Positions 1 to 18,265 of a stretch of DNA of 64,000 nucleotides are shown one piece after another (position 1 is the stretch's first letter; every line of letters starts with the position of its first letter). This DNA is from Lepidurus packardi (lineage: Eukaryota; Arthropoda; Branchiopoda; Notostraca; Triopsidae). Location: NCBI GenBank assembly GCA_023053545.1, contig JAKZAN010000007.1:7626001-7690000 (forward strand), in the 5' to 3' direction. The position numbers and the translations under genes are program-made. Under the pieces are notes generated by a model. That model saw only the letters and a list, made by a program, of their open reading frames with translations. It did no database searches and was not told the DNA's origin.

Positions 1-415
1 CGCAAGTTGGGTCCAACTTAACCGCTTTGGCTAAGTATTCTTGGGCTTGGAGACTATGTTCCTCCATGACATTTAACGCTTTTCCCAACACATATTCCAA
101 TTTCGGGTTTAGGTGCTCAGGAAGCTTTCCTCGTAAATTATCCAGGACTTGTACAATTTTGCGCATTTTAGATCTGACCTCTTCCCATTTTTTCGTTGCA
201 TCAGCCTCTGGGTTATACACAAAGTACTGGTCCCTGAATTTGTACAATTGCTTGATTTCTTCCTAAAACGGGAGATCAAGAGATTATTGCGAAATGTATA
301 ATATATTGTGGGTAAAGCAACACGTTACTTGCAGTTTTTCCAGCATGATTTGCGCATTTGCATGGCTAAATGAAGAGAGCGATAAGTCTTCGATATTTCG
401 TGCTAACTCTTCCAT
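1..415 (-). CDS. TTC5: Tetratricopeptide repeat protein 5 (TTC5/STRAP), N-terminal part
   Basis: Two coding exons are visible on the minus strand. Exon 1 (329-415) starts MEELARNIEDLSLSS and ends with a GTAACG donor. Exon 2 (1-262) follows a TAG acceptor in phase 0 and continues to the window edge. The joined peptide contains YKFRDQYFVYNPEAD, then KLEYVLGKALNV and EYLAKAVKLDPTC. These match the start of vertebrate TTC5 (an LYSFRDCYF-like segment, then TGKALNV and SKAVKLEP at the first TPR). TTC5 is known as a TPR/OB-fold cofactor of p300/p53 that also reads nascent tubulin in tubulin mRNA autoregulation. Only about 116 residues are present; most of the TPRs and the OB domain lie outside. The promoter side faces the anoctamin gene about 1 kb away. 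Identification rests on remembered family sequence, and the exon limits on splice consensus. Confidence 0.8.
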
Positions 416-1000
416 GCTGTTTCAAATACACTTGTGCAAAAATTGCATATTTCTAGTCTTCTTAAGAAGCTGGCTTTCAGTAGATGTTTTACCTGTCTTT
501 ATTCGCGTTTACAGACCAAGCATTCCGTGCCGTTCCCTCCTCCTTTTAAAGGCAGAAACGAACTCGCTCATTCGCTCCAACTGGTTTATGGCCGCTAAAG
601 TACCGCCTCTTTGTTATGTATCTACCCTCACCATTTTGCTTTCTGCTGCTAGAGAGAGAGCAGTTAAATAAACCGCGGGATTCGAGTTAGCTTACTGGCA
701 TTAAATGTTCAGAAAGCATTGGTGATATTGCTGATCGAAAAAAAATTGGTCAACAGACGTCATGACACGCATGCAAGCTTCGCTACGTGCATTGCGGGTT
801 GCTAGAGATATTTCTACTGAAATTACTCCTTTACTTATTGCTTTGGCTTTTGCAAAATATTCTTGCTTTTACTGTGGTCCATGAAACAAATTGCCCTTTT
901 TGTAGTCATCTTCAAGGACTAAGTTTCTTTAGGTCATTACAATTAAAATGAGTGGTTATGCACACTTTTTCTGTAATACAAAAATTATTTTGTAGTGCAG

Positions 1001-1331
1001 TTAAAGCCTTTCTTTCTTCTTTTCTAAACAGAAAAAAGACACATTAGTCCCAGACCAAGACAAATATGCCCAAGTTAGGGATCATCCACAGCTATTCATC
1101 GGAGACAGTTCTTAACCCAAACAGAGAGGGACGGTTATGTATGCATATTGTAAAGGGAAATGGGTGGAAATGCATTACGGGTTTACCTTTATGAAAATAA
1201 TAGAAGCTCAGAATCGATAGACCTTGGAGAGCGTCCTCCATTTGCTCTTCCGAAAGGCAATTTGATGACGTCTCCTTGCGTTTAAGCGATAAAGGAAGGA
1301 AGACTGCGCCCGTGTTTGTATTAGCAACCAT
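1001..1331 (-). other. Candidate two-exon small ORF in the TTC5-anoctamin spacer
   Basis: On the minus strand an ATG at 1331 opens a 145-nt exon (1187-1331) ending at a good AAAG|GTAAAC donor. It can join in phase 1 to a pyrimidine-tract/TAG acceptor at 1024-1025 and a 23-nt terminal exon (1001-1023) ending in TAA. The product would be 55 residues, starting MVANTNTGAVFLPLSLKRKE and with a Lys/Glu-rich tail. I recognise no family. It lies in the spacer between two divergent genes, so it may be promoter-antisense transcription or chance. The rest of the spacer (416-1000 and 1332-1454) shows nothing I can name. Confidence 0.2.
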
Positions 1332-1454
1332 CGTCCGTTAGCGCATAGTCACCGAGGCAAATTTGAACTTGCGCTTACAGGTAGACGAGGAGGACGTTTT
1401 CGGTACGTAGGTACTTTAGAAACTTAGAGGTGTATTACGTTCTCGCGGAGTCAC

Positions 1455-4400
1455 ATGAATCTACCGCTGTCCGAGCAACGTCTCGTTATTTGCTACCAAG
1501 TAGACAAGATGGTCGAGAGGGTTAGTGCGTACAATGGAAGCAAACTACTGACATGGTCCACCGAAGCCAGTCGCTATTATTCCGCACCGAACAAAAGCTA
1601 TGATTATCTATCCAAAAGTGCCTCGAGTACAAAGAACATAGATTGGACTTTACACGACACATTCGACTACAACACTGAAATCTGTTCCCGGGTATCGCCC
1701 ATACCGCTCTTGCCAGGATCTTCAATGCCCTCCCCTGCGAGTTCGATCGAGAGAAACGGAATAGGAAGAAGGCCATTAGAAGATGAGACGCAGGTAAGTT
1801 ACATCATGAGCTTGTGCGTGCTCTGTTTAGCGTTGCTAAGATATCCACAGTCTCTTACATAAAACAAAGCCTCGCATTATCGCGTATAGGCTTTTCTGCG
1901 AGGTGCACTTTTCTTAATTTCTCCTAAATTATTCAGACTAATTTCAAATCTGACTTTCATTGGTTCCCCAATTGAATCAAGTTTAGTAATCACGTCCGGA
2001 TTTCTCAAACTCCCTAGAGTTTAGATTCGTCTTAACTTGTACCCCAATGATTCTCCCCTTACAAGCATTCATTTTTCATGTGGGCACTTTTGCACTGCCA
2101 GTTTGCCAAGTTTTTATTTAAAACAGGCCCTATAGTGACGACATAATTGTAACATTGTGAATATAAACATGGTGAGAGTGTATCACGATTGGAGGTCCAT
2201 GCAGACTGTTTATCCGACTTGTCGTGTAGATATGCACCATAAATTGTTGGTAATGTGTAATGGGATTTGTGCAAACGTGAAAGAGTCGGAATAATTGCGT
2301 TTAAGGCTGTATCTTAGATAATCGTTTTCGTTGTACCTTTCTAGGCGAACCCAAGCCATGAATCAGTGTATTTCCGTGACGGAAAACGACGTATTGATAT
2401 GGTGCTGGCCTTTGAAGAGGAATCGATGAGAGATCGTCATTTGATGCGGCGCCAAGTGTTCGAAGAAAATCTCCGGGAGGATGGCTTGGAGTTGGAGTTA
2501 GAAGACAAAATGGTATACGTCACAGTTAACCTTCGACTTAGCTTGACAATAATTTATTGTTGTCCATGCTGTCGTTACAGGACTCTGCACGGAACACTAT
2601 CTACTTCTTAAAAATTCATGCACCTTGGAGCACCCTTACACGCTACGCGGAATTGCTAGATTTGAAAATGCCCCTTAAGGTGAGAGCGAAGGGCTTGTCA
2701 ATCCCATCTACTTAATGAGGTGTCTGACAAGCCTACATCGATAAATTTTTTTTTTACATAATAGGAAGAACCAGACGAGCAGGTTTTGTCCGAGTCCAAA
2801 TCGAAGTGGTTCTTTCGTTTCTTCCATGCTGCCAAAAATCGAGTTCCAGTACGTAACCTATTGCTTACAGCCCCCTTTTCGCGCCAAATGGAAGACAAGC
2901 ACGTTCACAAGTACTCAATACTATGCATGTAACTAATTGTTGCTTTACTATAGGTTTGCTATAGAAAGTCAGGATACTTTCTTCATGCCAGCTCAAAGGA
3001 GCATGATTGCATGGTACATATTGGCCAACACGATTTATGACGAGTCGAAGGAACATGAAGTATTTTTGAGTGTTAGGATATGGTTATTTCCATAGCTCTA
3101 TAAATGTCTGTTGCATTTACGTAGGTAGGAATCAATCGCCTTATCAACAAAGGGACTTATACAGACGCGTACCCTTTGCATGATGGCGATTTCAAGCGTG
3201 AAGACCACGGTGCACGCTGGAGTGACAGACAAGTAAATTATTGATTAACACACAGTGAAACATCTAGCCAACGCATTCCTTCAATACTCACGATATATTT
3301 AGATCCTTTTCTCCGAATGGGCGAGTTTCGGGTCTTGGTATCGTCAGCAGCCTTTGACCTTAGTACGAGATTATTTTGGAGACAAAGTTGGTTTGTACTT
3401 TGCATGGCTGGGATTCTACACTCACTTTCTCATATCTGCATCAATCGTGGGAGTTCTCTGCTTCTTTTACGGACTAGTCACCATGGACAGCGAATTCAAT
3501 TCCCCCAGGTACAAATGACGCTATGATTGCAATCATTGGTCCTATTCCTGCCTTGTTTGTTTTAGTCACGAAATCTGCAACATGAGTGGCGCTGGTAACT
3601 ATACCATGTGTCCTTTGTGCGACGAAGTGTGCACCTTTTGGAAACTTGGCGAATCCTGTCTGTTTTCAAAAATTTCCTATCTTTTTGACAACCCTTCCAC
3701 GGTAGTCTTTTCGATCTTCATGTCCGTATGGGGTACGTATCGTCGCCTAGGATTTTCTTTTTTTTAAATGTCAAAGTTGCTCTGATTTGTACAGCTACCG
3801 CATTCTTGGAGTCATGGAAGCGGCGACAGTCTCGGTTGTCTTGGGAATGGGATTTGCTAGAACCCGGTCAAACCGAAGAAGAGCAGTTGCGTCCGGAATA
3901 TGAAGCTCAGGCGAATTCTATTCGAATTAGTCCGGTGACCAAGTTACCAGAGCCTTATATCCCCGTCTGGAACCGTACTTTGAGATATTTGATGTCGATG
4001 GGTGGGGTATGCTTCCTGGTAAGTGAATCAACTATTCTTCACTGTCGCACTTAACTTGAAATGTTGTATTAGGCAATCGTATTAACTTTGGCTATGCTGG
4101 CTGTCGTTTTTTATCGCCTGATAGTTGTGATTCTATTTTCTACTGTGCAAGATATGTTTGTGCGCCAAAATGCCAGAATTTTTACTTCCATTACTGCAGC
4201 CTTAATTAACTTGGTTGTTATTCAGATTTTCAACTTGGTAAGATCTGCTGTTACGTATTTTATTGCAATTCACTTTACGCGTTATTTGGCATTATATAGG
4301 TAGGTCGATGGATTGCCAAGGTATTGACCAGTTTTGAGGCCCCTCGTACCCAGTCCGATTACGAGAATAGCTATAGTTTTAAAATATTCGTTTTCGAATT

Positions 4401-5937
4401 TGTTAACGTATATTCCTCTCTTATCTACATCGCTATATTTAAGGTAAATTGGCGAAACGGCATTCCAGAATGCTAAATCATAAGCTCTATATTAGGGTCG
4501 TTTTTATGTACACCCTGCTGATAAAGAAGCGAAAGAAGATTCGGGCATGTTTAAAAAGTTGCGTACTGACGTTCCGGATCCCGCAGGGACTCTCTTTGAA
4601 TTGTGTATTCAGTTAGCTATTATTATGGTGGGTCGCCAAGTTCTGAATAACTTTCTGGAAATATTCTTGCCGTAAGTTAGATTAGTTTTTCAATGAACGT
4701 CTGTGGCTCAATTAATTAATTGATTTAATAGGAAAATTCAAAATTGGTGGCGCTATCGGAATGCGTTAGAAGAGGAACGCAAGTCTCATCCAATGACAGG
4801 CAAATTAAGCCGATGGGAAACGGATTGTAACCTAGAATCGACCGATTCGTTGCCTTTATATGAAGAATATTTAGAAATGGGTATGCCGTTCACTAATTTA
4901 TGATTACCCCGCCTTAGTTTTTATATTCATTTGGTGTGTTTGGATCCTTAATAGTAATCCAATACGGTTTCGTGACGCTCTTCGTTGCTGCGTTTCCTTT
5001 GGCTCCCTTATTTGCATTTATTAACAACATTATCGAGGTAAGATAAGACACGTATTAGTACTTTGTTTGTCATGGACGCATTTAACGTAGATACGGGTGG
5101 ACGCCTATAACTTTGTCACGCAAATTCGTCGCCCCGTGGCCCAGCGTGTCACCGACATTGGTGTCTGGGGAGATATTCTACGAGGCATCACTTATTTAGC
5201 TGTGGCTATGAACGTACGGTTTATGTTATATGCATAACAATAGCATTGTAAGAACCTTTCTTTCCTATCTTAGGCTTTTATTATTGCGTACACTAGTGAC
5301 TTTATTCCTCGCTTGGTATACGCCTATTTGAACGATTACGAGTTAGACAACTACTACAATGTCACGCTATCCGGTAACACGCTTATAAATAAGTAAATCA
5401 GCTACTTTTTCTAACAAGGCCTCTTACATCCAGTTTTCCATACCAAAGACTATTTAGAGGGTATGGGACCCTTGCCTGGGGTGCAAAACAAGACACAGTA
5501 CGAATATTGTGCGTATCGGGCTTATCGCACACCTCCGTGGGATCCGAACCCCTATGCCGAAAATAAATTATATTGGAACATAACTGCAGCAAGGCTGGCT
5601 TTTGTGGTTGTGTTTGAGGTAAGTCTTCTTCATGTTTACGTTGAATTTAATAACATTCTTTGTGTAGCATCTGGTGTTTTCGATAACCGGGCTAGTCGCA
5701 TACGCCATTCCGGATGTCCAATCGACAGTGCGGGATATGAAGGCTAGGGAGCGGCAACTAGAACGAGAAGCTTACGCCGCCCAGCAATTAGTGACCGATG
5801 GTAGGACGAAAAAGACTAGGAAAACTACACAAGATGAGGTTATAGAGGATTTGGAGCCTGAAGTTTTCGAAATGTATGAAGCTGAAGGTCGACCAGATCA
5901 TGGTCATCATCAAGTCCCGAAAAACTCTTGGTCTTAA
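1455..5937 (+). CDS. Anoctamin (TMEM16 family), 18 exons, about 990 residues
   Basis: Anoctamins are ten-helix membrane proteins acting as Ca2+-activated Cl- channels and/or phospholipid scramblases. I place coding exons at 1455-1793, 2345-2512, 2581-2679, 2765-2910, 2954-3059, 3125-3232, 3303-3508, 3566-3732, 3795-4018, 4073-4237, 4300-4443, 4496-4671, 4732-4880, 4955-5037, 5091-5213, 5274-5373, 5419-5618 and 5668-5937 (2973 nt, in frame). Family signatures appear in order: [128 protein letters not shown]. Acidic residues of the TM7/TM8 Ca2+ site (E in FELC, E and D in IIEIRVDA) are kept. The tail is charged. It resembles the ANO4/5/6 branch, but I cannot assign a paralogue. ATG 1509 is an alternative start; the exon 4/5 junction is the least certain. 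Confidence 0.93.
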
Positions 5938-6226
5938 AAAAGTCCAAGAGTCGCAATTATAAGTATTTAGGGACTCATCCCAAAAGATGTGCCTATTTTT
6001 AAAATGATCTTTTATCTGTCTAACTAATTTAAACGTCTATTTAACTTGGTTCAGCTTCTTTCTCATTGTTCTTGTCGCGGTGTATATAAACTCAGGTATT
6101 TATGAATATGGCTTTTAGCGTTCGCCGAATCATTCCGCAGCGACACTGTTAATTTAATATAATATTGTATGTCTTCAAAAAATACCTTATGATGTTAGTT
6201 GTGTCGCTATCACACTTTTAAGTTTT

Positions 6227-6232
6227 AATAAA
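6227..6232 (+). terminator. Polyadenylation signal AATAAA, anoctamin 3' end
   Basis: A canonical AATAAA lies 290 bp after the anoctamin stop, in an AT-rich 3' UTR-like stretch. FAM114A coding starts only about 200 bp further on, so the intergenic space between the two genes is very small. Confidence 0.6.
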
Positions 6233-6439
6233 ATTTATTTTAATGGACGACCGGGTTTGCTTGTTTTCGGTAGTCGAATAACCTAAACAGGGATCGCGGA
6301 ACGTCGAGTTTACGAATCGCGTGACAGTATTTTGACGGTCACGCACCTGTACACGTTCGCACGTTGTGAATGTTTGTTTTGTTTTGGTGTTAGTCACCCT
6401 GTGTGGTTGTTTAAAATTCCGGTTAGCAAATTTAACAGC

Positions 6440-8567
6440 ATGAGTGATTCTAGTAGTGAAAGCGAGGAATTTGAAAGCGCTGATGAATTTGAAAATGAGG
6501 AAGAACCTGCAAGCGATGAAAAGGTCCCACTACCTCTTAATTCTGAGTCAGATGATGTAAGCACGCAAGTTGTTCCCTTACAGGATGATGAAACTCCCAC
6601 ATTTAGTCAACGAGAAGGAGGGGATACTTTGCCAATAAAGGTAACTTTCATATACACACCAGCCGTTTTTAATAAACTGTTTTAACTTAGGAAACTCAAG
6701 CTCACCATGTTCATGACGAAGAACCACCGTTCGTTGACGAAGATGGCGACGTTACAGTGTGGGATGAAGACGACGAAGAAGAGGAAAAAGAGCAGCCTAT
6801 TACAAAAGATGTCAACGTGAAGGCCAGTAGTGAAGCACATACCGAAACTGAACCAGTTTATTTACAGTCTGTTTTTAAAACTGAAACTGTGGAACCTGTT
6901 ACTGATATTAGGGCTGAAGAAGCCGAGTCGCAAGAGGCTGACATTCCTAAAGAGCTGCTAGAGAAAGCTAGAAAACGATCTCCTGAGCGTGGCACTCGTA
7001 ATCGAGAGAAGGGCAAGCCTTCAACCAAAAAGACGTTCGGAGCAGTACGTCTTCCGGCTGCGGACGTCTCTAGCAAATTCCAAACGAGAGGAAGTAGTAG
7101 ATCCAAGAGCCCCCGGGAGGTAAAATCCAGTATGGGTTTTTCTTATCAAAACACTATCCCAGAAGCTAAAAATGTTGACATTGCAAAGCCACATCCAACT
7201 TCCAGCGTAGAAACCAAAGTTAAGGATTCGTCGGGCTGGGGATGGGGTTGGGGTTCGTCATTGTTATCTTCTGCTACGGCCGGGGTAAACGCGCTTACCA
7301 ATCAAGTCACTTCGGTGCTTCATACGGTCGAATCTGGTTTCAATATTCCTGATCCGGAAGATTTAGCTAAGGAAGATCTTGAAGGACTAGAGAAGACTGG
7401 TCAAGACAAGGTGAACGATGAAGAAAACTCAGAGAACCCGAATCCTTCGCATAGTCATGCCGTCTTTGGATCGTTGTTGGGCGGCGTAAGTCAATTGGGG
7501 AAGTTTGTCGAGTCAACTGGCAGCAAAGTCTTAACTGGTGGCTTGGAAACTTTGGAATTTCTGGGGAAGAGGACTATTGATGCATTGCAGGAAGGAGATC
7601 CAGGCTTTAGGAAAACGAAAGCTTTGTTGGAAGGCGAGAAGGTTTCCTTGTCTCAGGTTGCTTTTTCAAATGTAGTATATATACGCCTTGGTATATTTTG
7701 GCTTGTATATGCTGTAGGTACTGCGAGAAGCGAAAGAGAAGGAAGAACGGGAAGCTGTCCAACGACGTGTCAGCAAACCTGAAGTCGAGCCAAAGGTTCA
7801 GTTCACAACGCTGTTTGATCAGCATAATGGTAAGTTATAATTCTGGATATTTTCTTAGCTTGTGTATAACAATCGACTTCTTTATGTAGGACTTGTGTAC
7901 TTAGAAGCTCTAGAGATGCTTTCTAAGCAGTGCGAAGGCTTAGTTGCGTCCAAACTGGGCAAGTTTTCAGGAAAGGGTTTACAAGAAAAGCGTGAGATTA
8001 TGGAGAAGGTGAACACGATTTGTACTTTGGATGAATCCGCTGATGAAGGTTGCTATGATGTGGAAAAAGCTTTAAGCGTACTAGCTAAGCTTGGAGACAG
8101 CTCTTCGGAGAAACTTCTTTCGGTAATTTTAATTTCGGATTATTACAAGCGGAGTTATATAATTAGGTTTTTTATTTTGGAAGACGAAGAAAGACTCTGG
8201 TTTATGGCTAAAGGGAGTTGATGAATTGAGTCTGGTCTCACCGGAGCTGCGCGTAGACACTTTAACTTGGTTGTGTCGCTTATTAGTAGCTGGCCTTGAA
8301 TTCTACCATAAAGCGGGAGAACACATTATGGTTGCGAAATTGGATTATGAAGAATGGGAAAAGCTTTCTGTAAACTTGGCAGAATTTACTCAGGCGTATT
8401 GCTCTGCGCTCTCTAATTTCGCGGAAGCTTTCTCCCATTCCGTAGCTAAAGTGAATGGAAGCTCCGATTTAACCACCGAATTATTTTTGGAAGCGTCCAA
8501 CTGTGAATTATATCTAAAGAACGCCTTACAATTGGTTATTCCAATCCTTACCTATAAAATGCTTTAG
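6440..8567 (+). CDS. FAM114A family protein (FAM114A1/A2-like)
   Basis: Five coding exons (6440-6640, 6691-7656, 7718-7829, 7890-8122, 8184-8567) give 631 residues in frame. The start MSDSSSESEEFESADEFE opens a long acidic, low-complexity N-terminus containing VWDEDDEEEE. The conserved FAM114 core follows: DSSGWGWGWGSSLLSSATAG, then LTNQVTSVLHTVESGFNIP and VFGSLLGGVSQLGKFVESTG, then TLEFLGKRTIDALQEGDPGF. The helical C-terminal domain includes the conserved LYLEAL-like segment (LVYLEALEMLSKQCE). FAM114A proteins (FAM114A1 = NOXP20) are Golgi-associated and known as RAB2 interactors; the molecular role is poorly defined. This copy is longer than human FAM114A2 (about 505 residues), mostly through the acidic and Ser/Lys-rich N-terminal half. 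The gene is packed tightly after the anoctamin. Confidence 0.9.
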
Positions 8568-8611
8568 AAAAGTTTATAATTGATGTTTCTTTTTTTACGC
8601 TGTTCACGTTT

Positions 8612-8660
8612 AATAAAGGCTGCTTAGTCTGCTAAATGTTATTTCCCGTGATTTAATAAA
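8612..8660 (+). terminator. Two AATAAA polyadenylation signals, FAM114A
   Basis: AATAAA occurs at 8612-8617 and 8655-8660, 45 and 88 bp after the FAM114A stop codon. Alternative polyadenylation is possible. The rest of 8661-9089 carries only the presumptive ST13 promoter and leader; I see no other gene there. Confidence 0.6.
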
Positions 8661-9089
8661 GAAAAAGGTCTCTGGTACCCATAGCTGGTAATATTGTGTA
8701 TACTTCAACTTACTTCGATCAATCTTTTTTTAAGCTGAAGATGCACCTTGCTTGCGAATGCGGTGAGAGCAGTCGCGATAATGAAGTGTTCTATTGTTAT
8801 GTCTTGGGTAAAAATAAAAGTCAATCTCGTGAAAACGTTGAAATTTGAATCGAACGGCTTGGCAACGCTGAAAGGATGTTGGTTGTGTAGCGGCGAGCGC
8901 GTTCGTTGACAGTTCGTACATTGTTGTCGTGGTAAAAGCCACAAAATCGATCTACCGTATTTTATCAGGTAAAAAAAGATTTCTATTACTGTCAACCTTA
9001 TTCTTCAAGTCATGTGTGCATACCTTTCATATCCTTACATCCCCTGTCATGTATATTTTAGTCATTCAGTAAGGATCTGGTAAAGCAAC

Positions 9090-16341
<7,252 letters not shown>

Positions 16342-16626
16342 AATTTTTTGGTTCTTCCCCGTTTTTCTGAAAATTCCTGAAGAAGCTTTCAGTTAGGGAG
16401 ACAGTTGTGTTTCTTTGGTAGTTTTCATTTTGCTGGTCGATATCTTGTCTTCAGTTTAAATGTCGCAGGTTCTATTTACAGCAATCAAAACAAAATGTAC
16501 AAGCTCTTAGACTTGAAAGTCAACAACAAGAAGCCTTCCAGCAAGTGCTGCATTTTTACAACTTATCTCTGTTCGTTCCACCATTCTCAAAGTCGCTATT
16601 ATAGACGCATTGATTTTTTTGTAGGA

Positions 16627-17313
16627 TTAAAGAAAACCCCACAGGATTGCAGCGATAGATATCGCTAAGGTGACGAAGCTGGGCGTTGCTAAGGTACCGC
16701 TGTTGCACAAATCACCTTGGCAAAAGCACATGAAAACATAGCGATGTCCTAGCAAGGTTTTGGCGCATCTTTCGTTGCCGTCTTGAGGAGCTCGTTGAAA
16801 GCACATGCGTTGTGTTGCTATGCCATATTCTGCAAAGGAAAATTATTTTAAAAATAATAATACCAGGCGAACAGTAGAGAAAGAATTGGAGAATTGGGAG
16901 CTACCTTCAATTTTACTAGTCTGGTCTCGTTCAACAACTTTGCCACACCATCCTGATGCGCAAGGGATTTCTTCGACGCCGTTTTTGTTCTTGTCAGTTT
17001 CGTCAAACGGATCTTTACAGTCGCCCAGTTCTCCTCTTGAACGGCATTTATAGCATCGTTTTATAGCACCTGTACGTGGGCGAAAAGCACTGTTAGAAAA
17101 TACAACATGCTGTCTGATTTTCAGCCAGAGACAACATATGTTGGCTCTGCTAAAACCGATCACTCAGCAACCTAATGACCTAGATTTGGGGGGTTCTCAT
17201 GGGAGGACACAGACTTCCTAGTTTATCGTAATTGATTTTAAATACTTTTACATACCATCCACAAACTGCAAACAGAGGTATACACAAAGTAAGGTTGTCA
17301 AATGGAACTTCAT
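16627..17313 (-). CDS. Quiver/sleepless-like Ly6 GPI-anchored protein
   Basis: Three minus-strand exons (17256-17313, 16905-17069, 16627-16829) encode 141 residues in frame. Exon 1 gives a signal peptide (MKFHLTTLLCVYLCLQFVDG). The Ly6/uPAR domain has the arthropod quiver signature: CYKCRSRGELGDCKDPF, VEEIPCASGWCGKVVE, EYGIATQRMCFQRAP, VFMCFCQGDLCNSG. A C-terminal hydrophobic tail (TPSFVTLAISIAAILWGFL) fits a GPI-attachment signal. In Drosophila, quiver/sleepless is a glia/neuron surface protein that promotes sleep by modulating Shaker K+ channels and nicotinic receptors; several paralogues exist, so the functional match is inference. Its stop lies 285 bp from the ST13 stop (convergent), so the 3' UTRs may overlap. 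Its start faces CLOCK, 952 bp away. Confidence 0.92.
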
Positions 17314-18265
17314 TTTTTGAGTCGCTAAAAAGGCAGTTCTTACCAAGCAGAGGATAGCGGAGGACTAACCAACACATACCTCATACCTGGAAGCTCTCAC
17401 CTTACCGGATCTTAGCTGCCTTCAAGGACTTTTGCCTTTCTACTTGCCTTGGAGCGGAATGTAATGATGGCCTGAGGGATTCCTTGAAATTTGCGTGCAT
17501 ATCGTGCGGTTTAGCAAGTATTGGCGGAAGAAGGTATTGGATGAGTGCAAAATGACATGGGTATTGGAAGTATAGCTGTATAGGTGACTTTTTCTTTGAG
17601 GCCTCTGGTATAGTTCCGTGTTCTGGCGCAGTGTTCTTCAAAGATAAAATTGAGCCTGGTGCGACGGGTTTCACGTGTTTTGATAATCCGCACTTCGCGA
17701 CATGAGAAACGTGACGAGTGATCGAAGAGCTCCAGTCACTAAGAGAAGTTAGGGTAGTAGTTTGTGTACATATTTTTACTGGCAGAGTACCTAAATTTGA
17801 TTTAGTGATATTTGCAGTGCTCCGAGTTTCTAAGACCCTGAAGGAACTTAAGCCCCTATAGTTTCAGTAGACAGTGATTTAAGGAAACATGCTTATGAAT
17901 AGTAGAACTTGTCCGTCTCCATCCGATGAACTCCGAGATGTGTCGCGTTATTAGTTACATTTTTAGTGGGCGATTTAATGATTCCCATAATATTGTAGTC
18001 TTCTAGTTCCCAGGAAGCAGACTTGTGTCTTGATTTAAATCAGTTGGTTGTGACCTTGACTTTCAAACCCAAAAAAGTTAATTCGCCAAAAAAGACAGAT
18101 GATTTTTTCCCCGCGATGCTTGTGGAAGCAATTGTGTACCAGCGGAGCTAGTTTTTATTGTGTTAAAAAAATGTGGCTAACGGGAGGTGTGGTTATTCGT
18201 GCGAGAATCAACTTTCGGAGGAATTAAAAAGAGACTCGTTTGTGTAAATTTAGTGAAATTGCGCT
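17314..18265 (+). promoter_or_regulatory. Shared upstream region of quiver-like gene and CLOCK, with E-box
   Basis: This 952 bp spacer lies between two divergent start codons. It contains a palindromic E-box CACGTG at 17672-17677, the class of site bound by CLOCK:BMAL-type dimers. A minus-strand 90-codon frame (17402-17674) begins from a non-ATG codon and looks like chance or leader sequence. I see no TATA box well placed for either gene. Confidence 0.4.
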
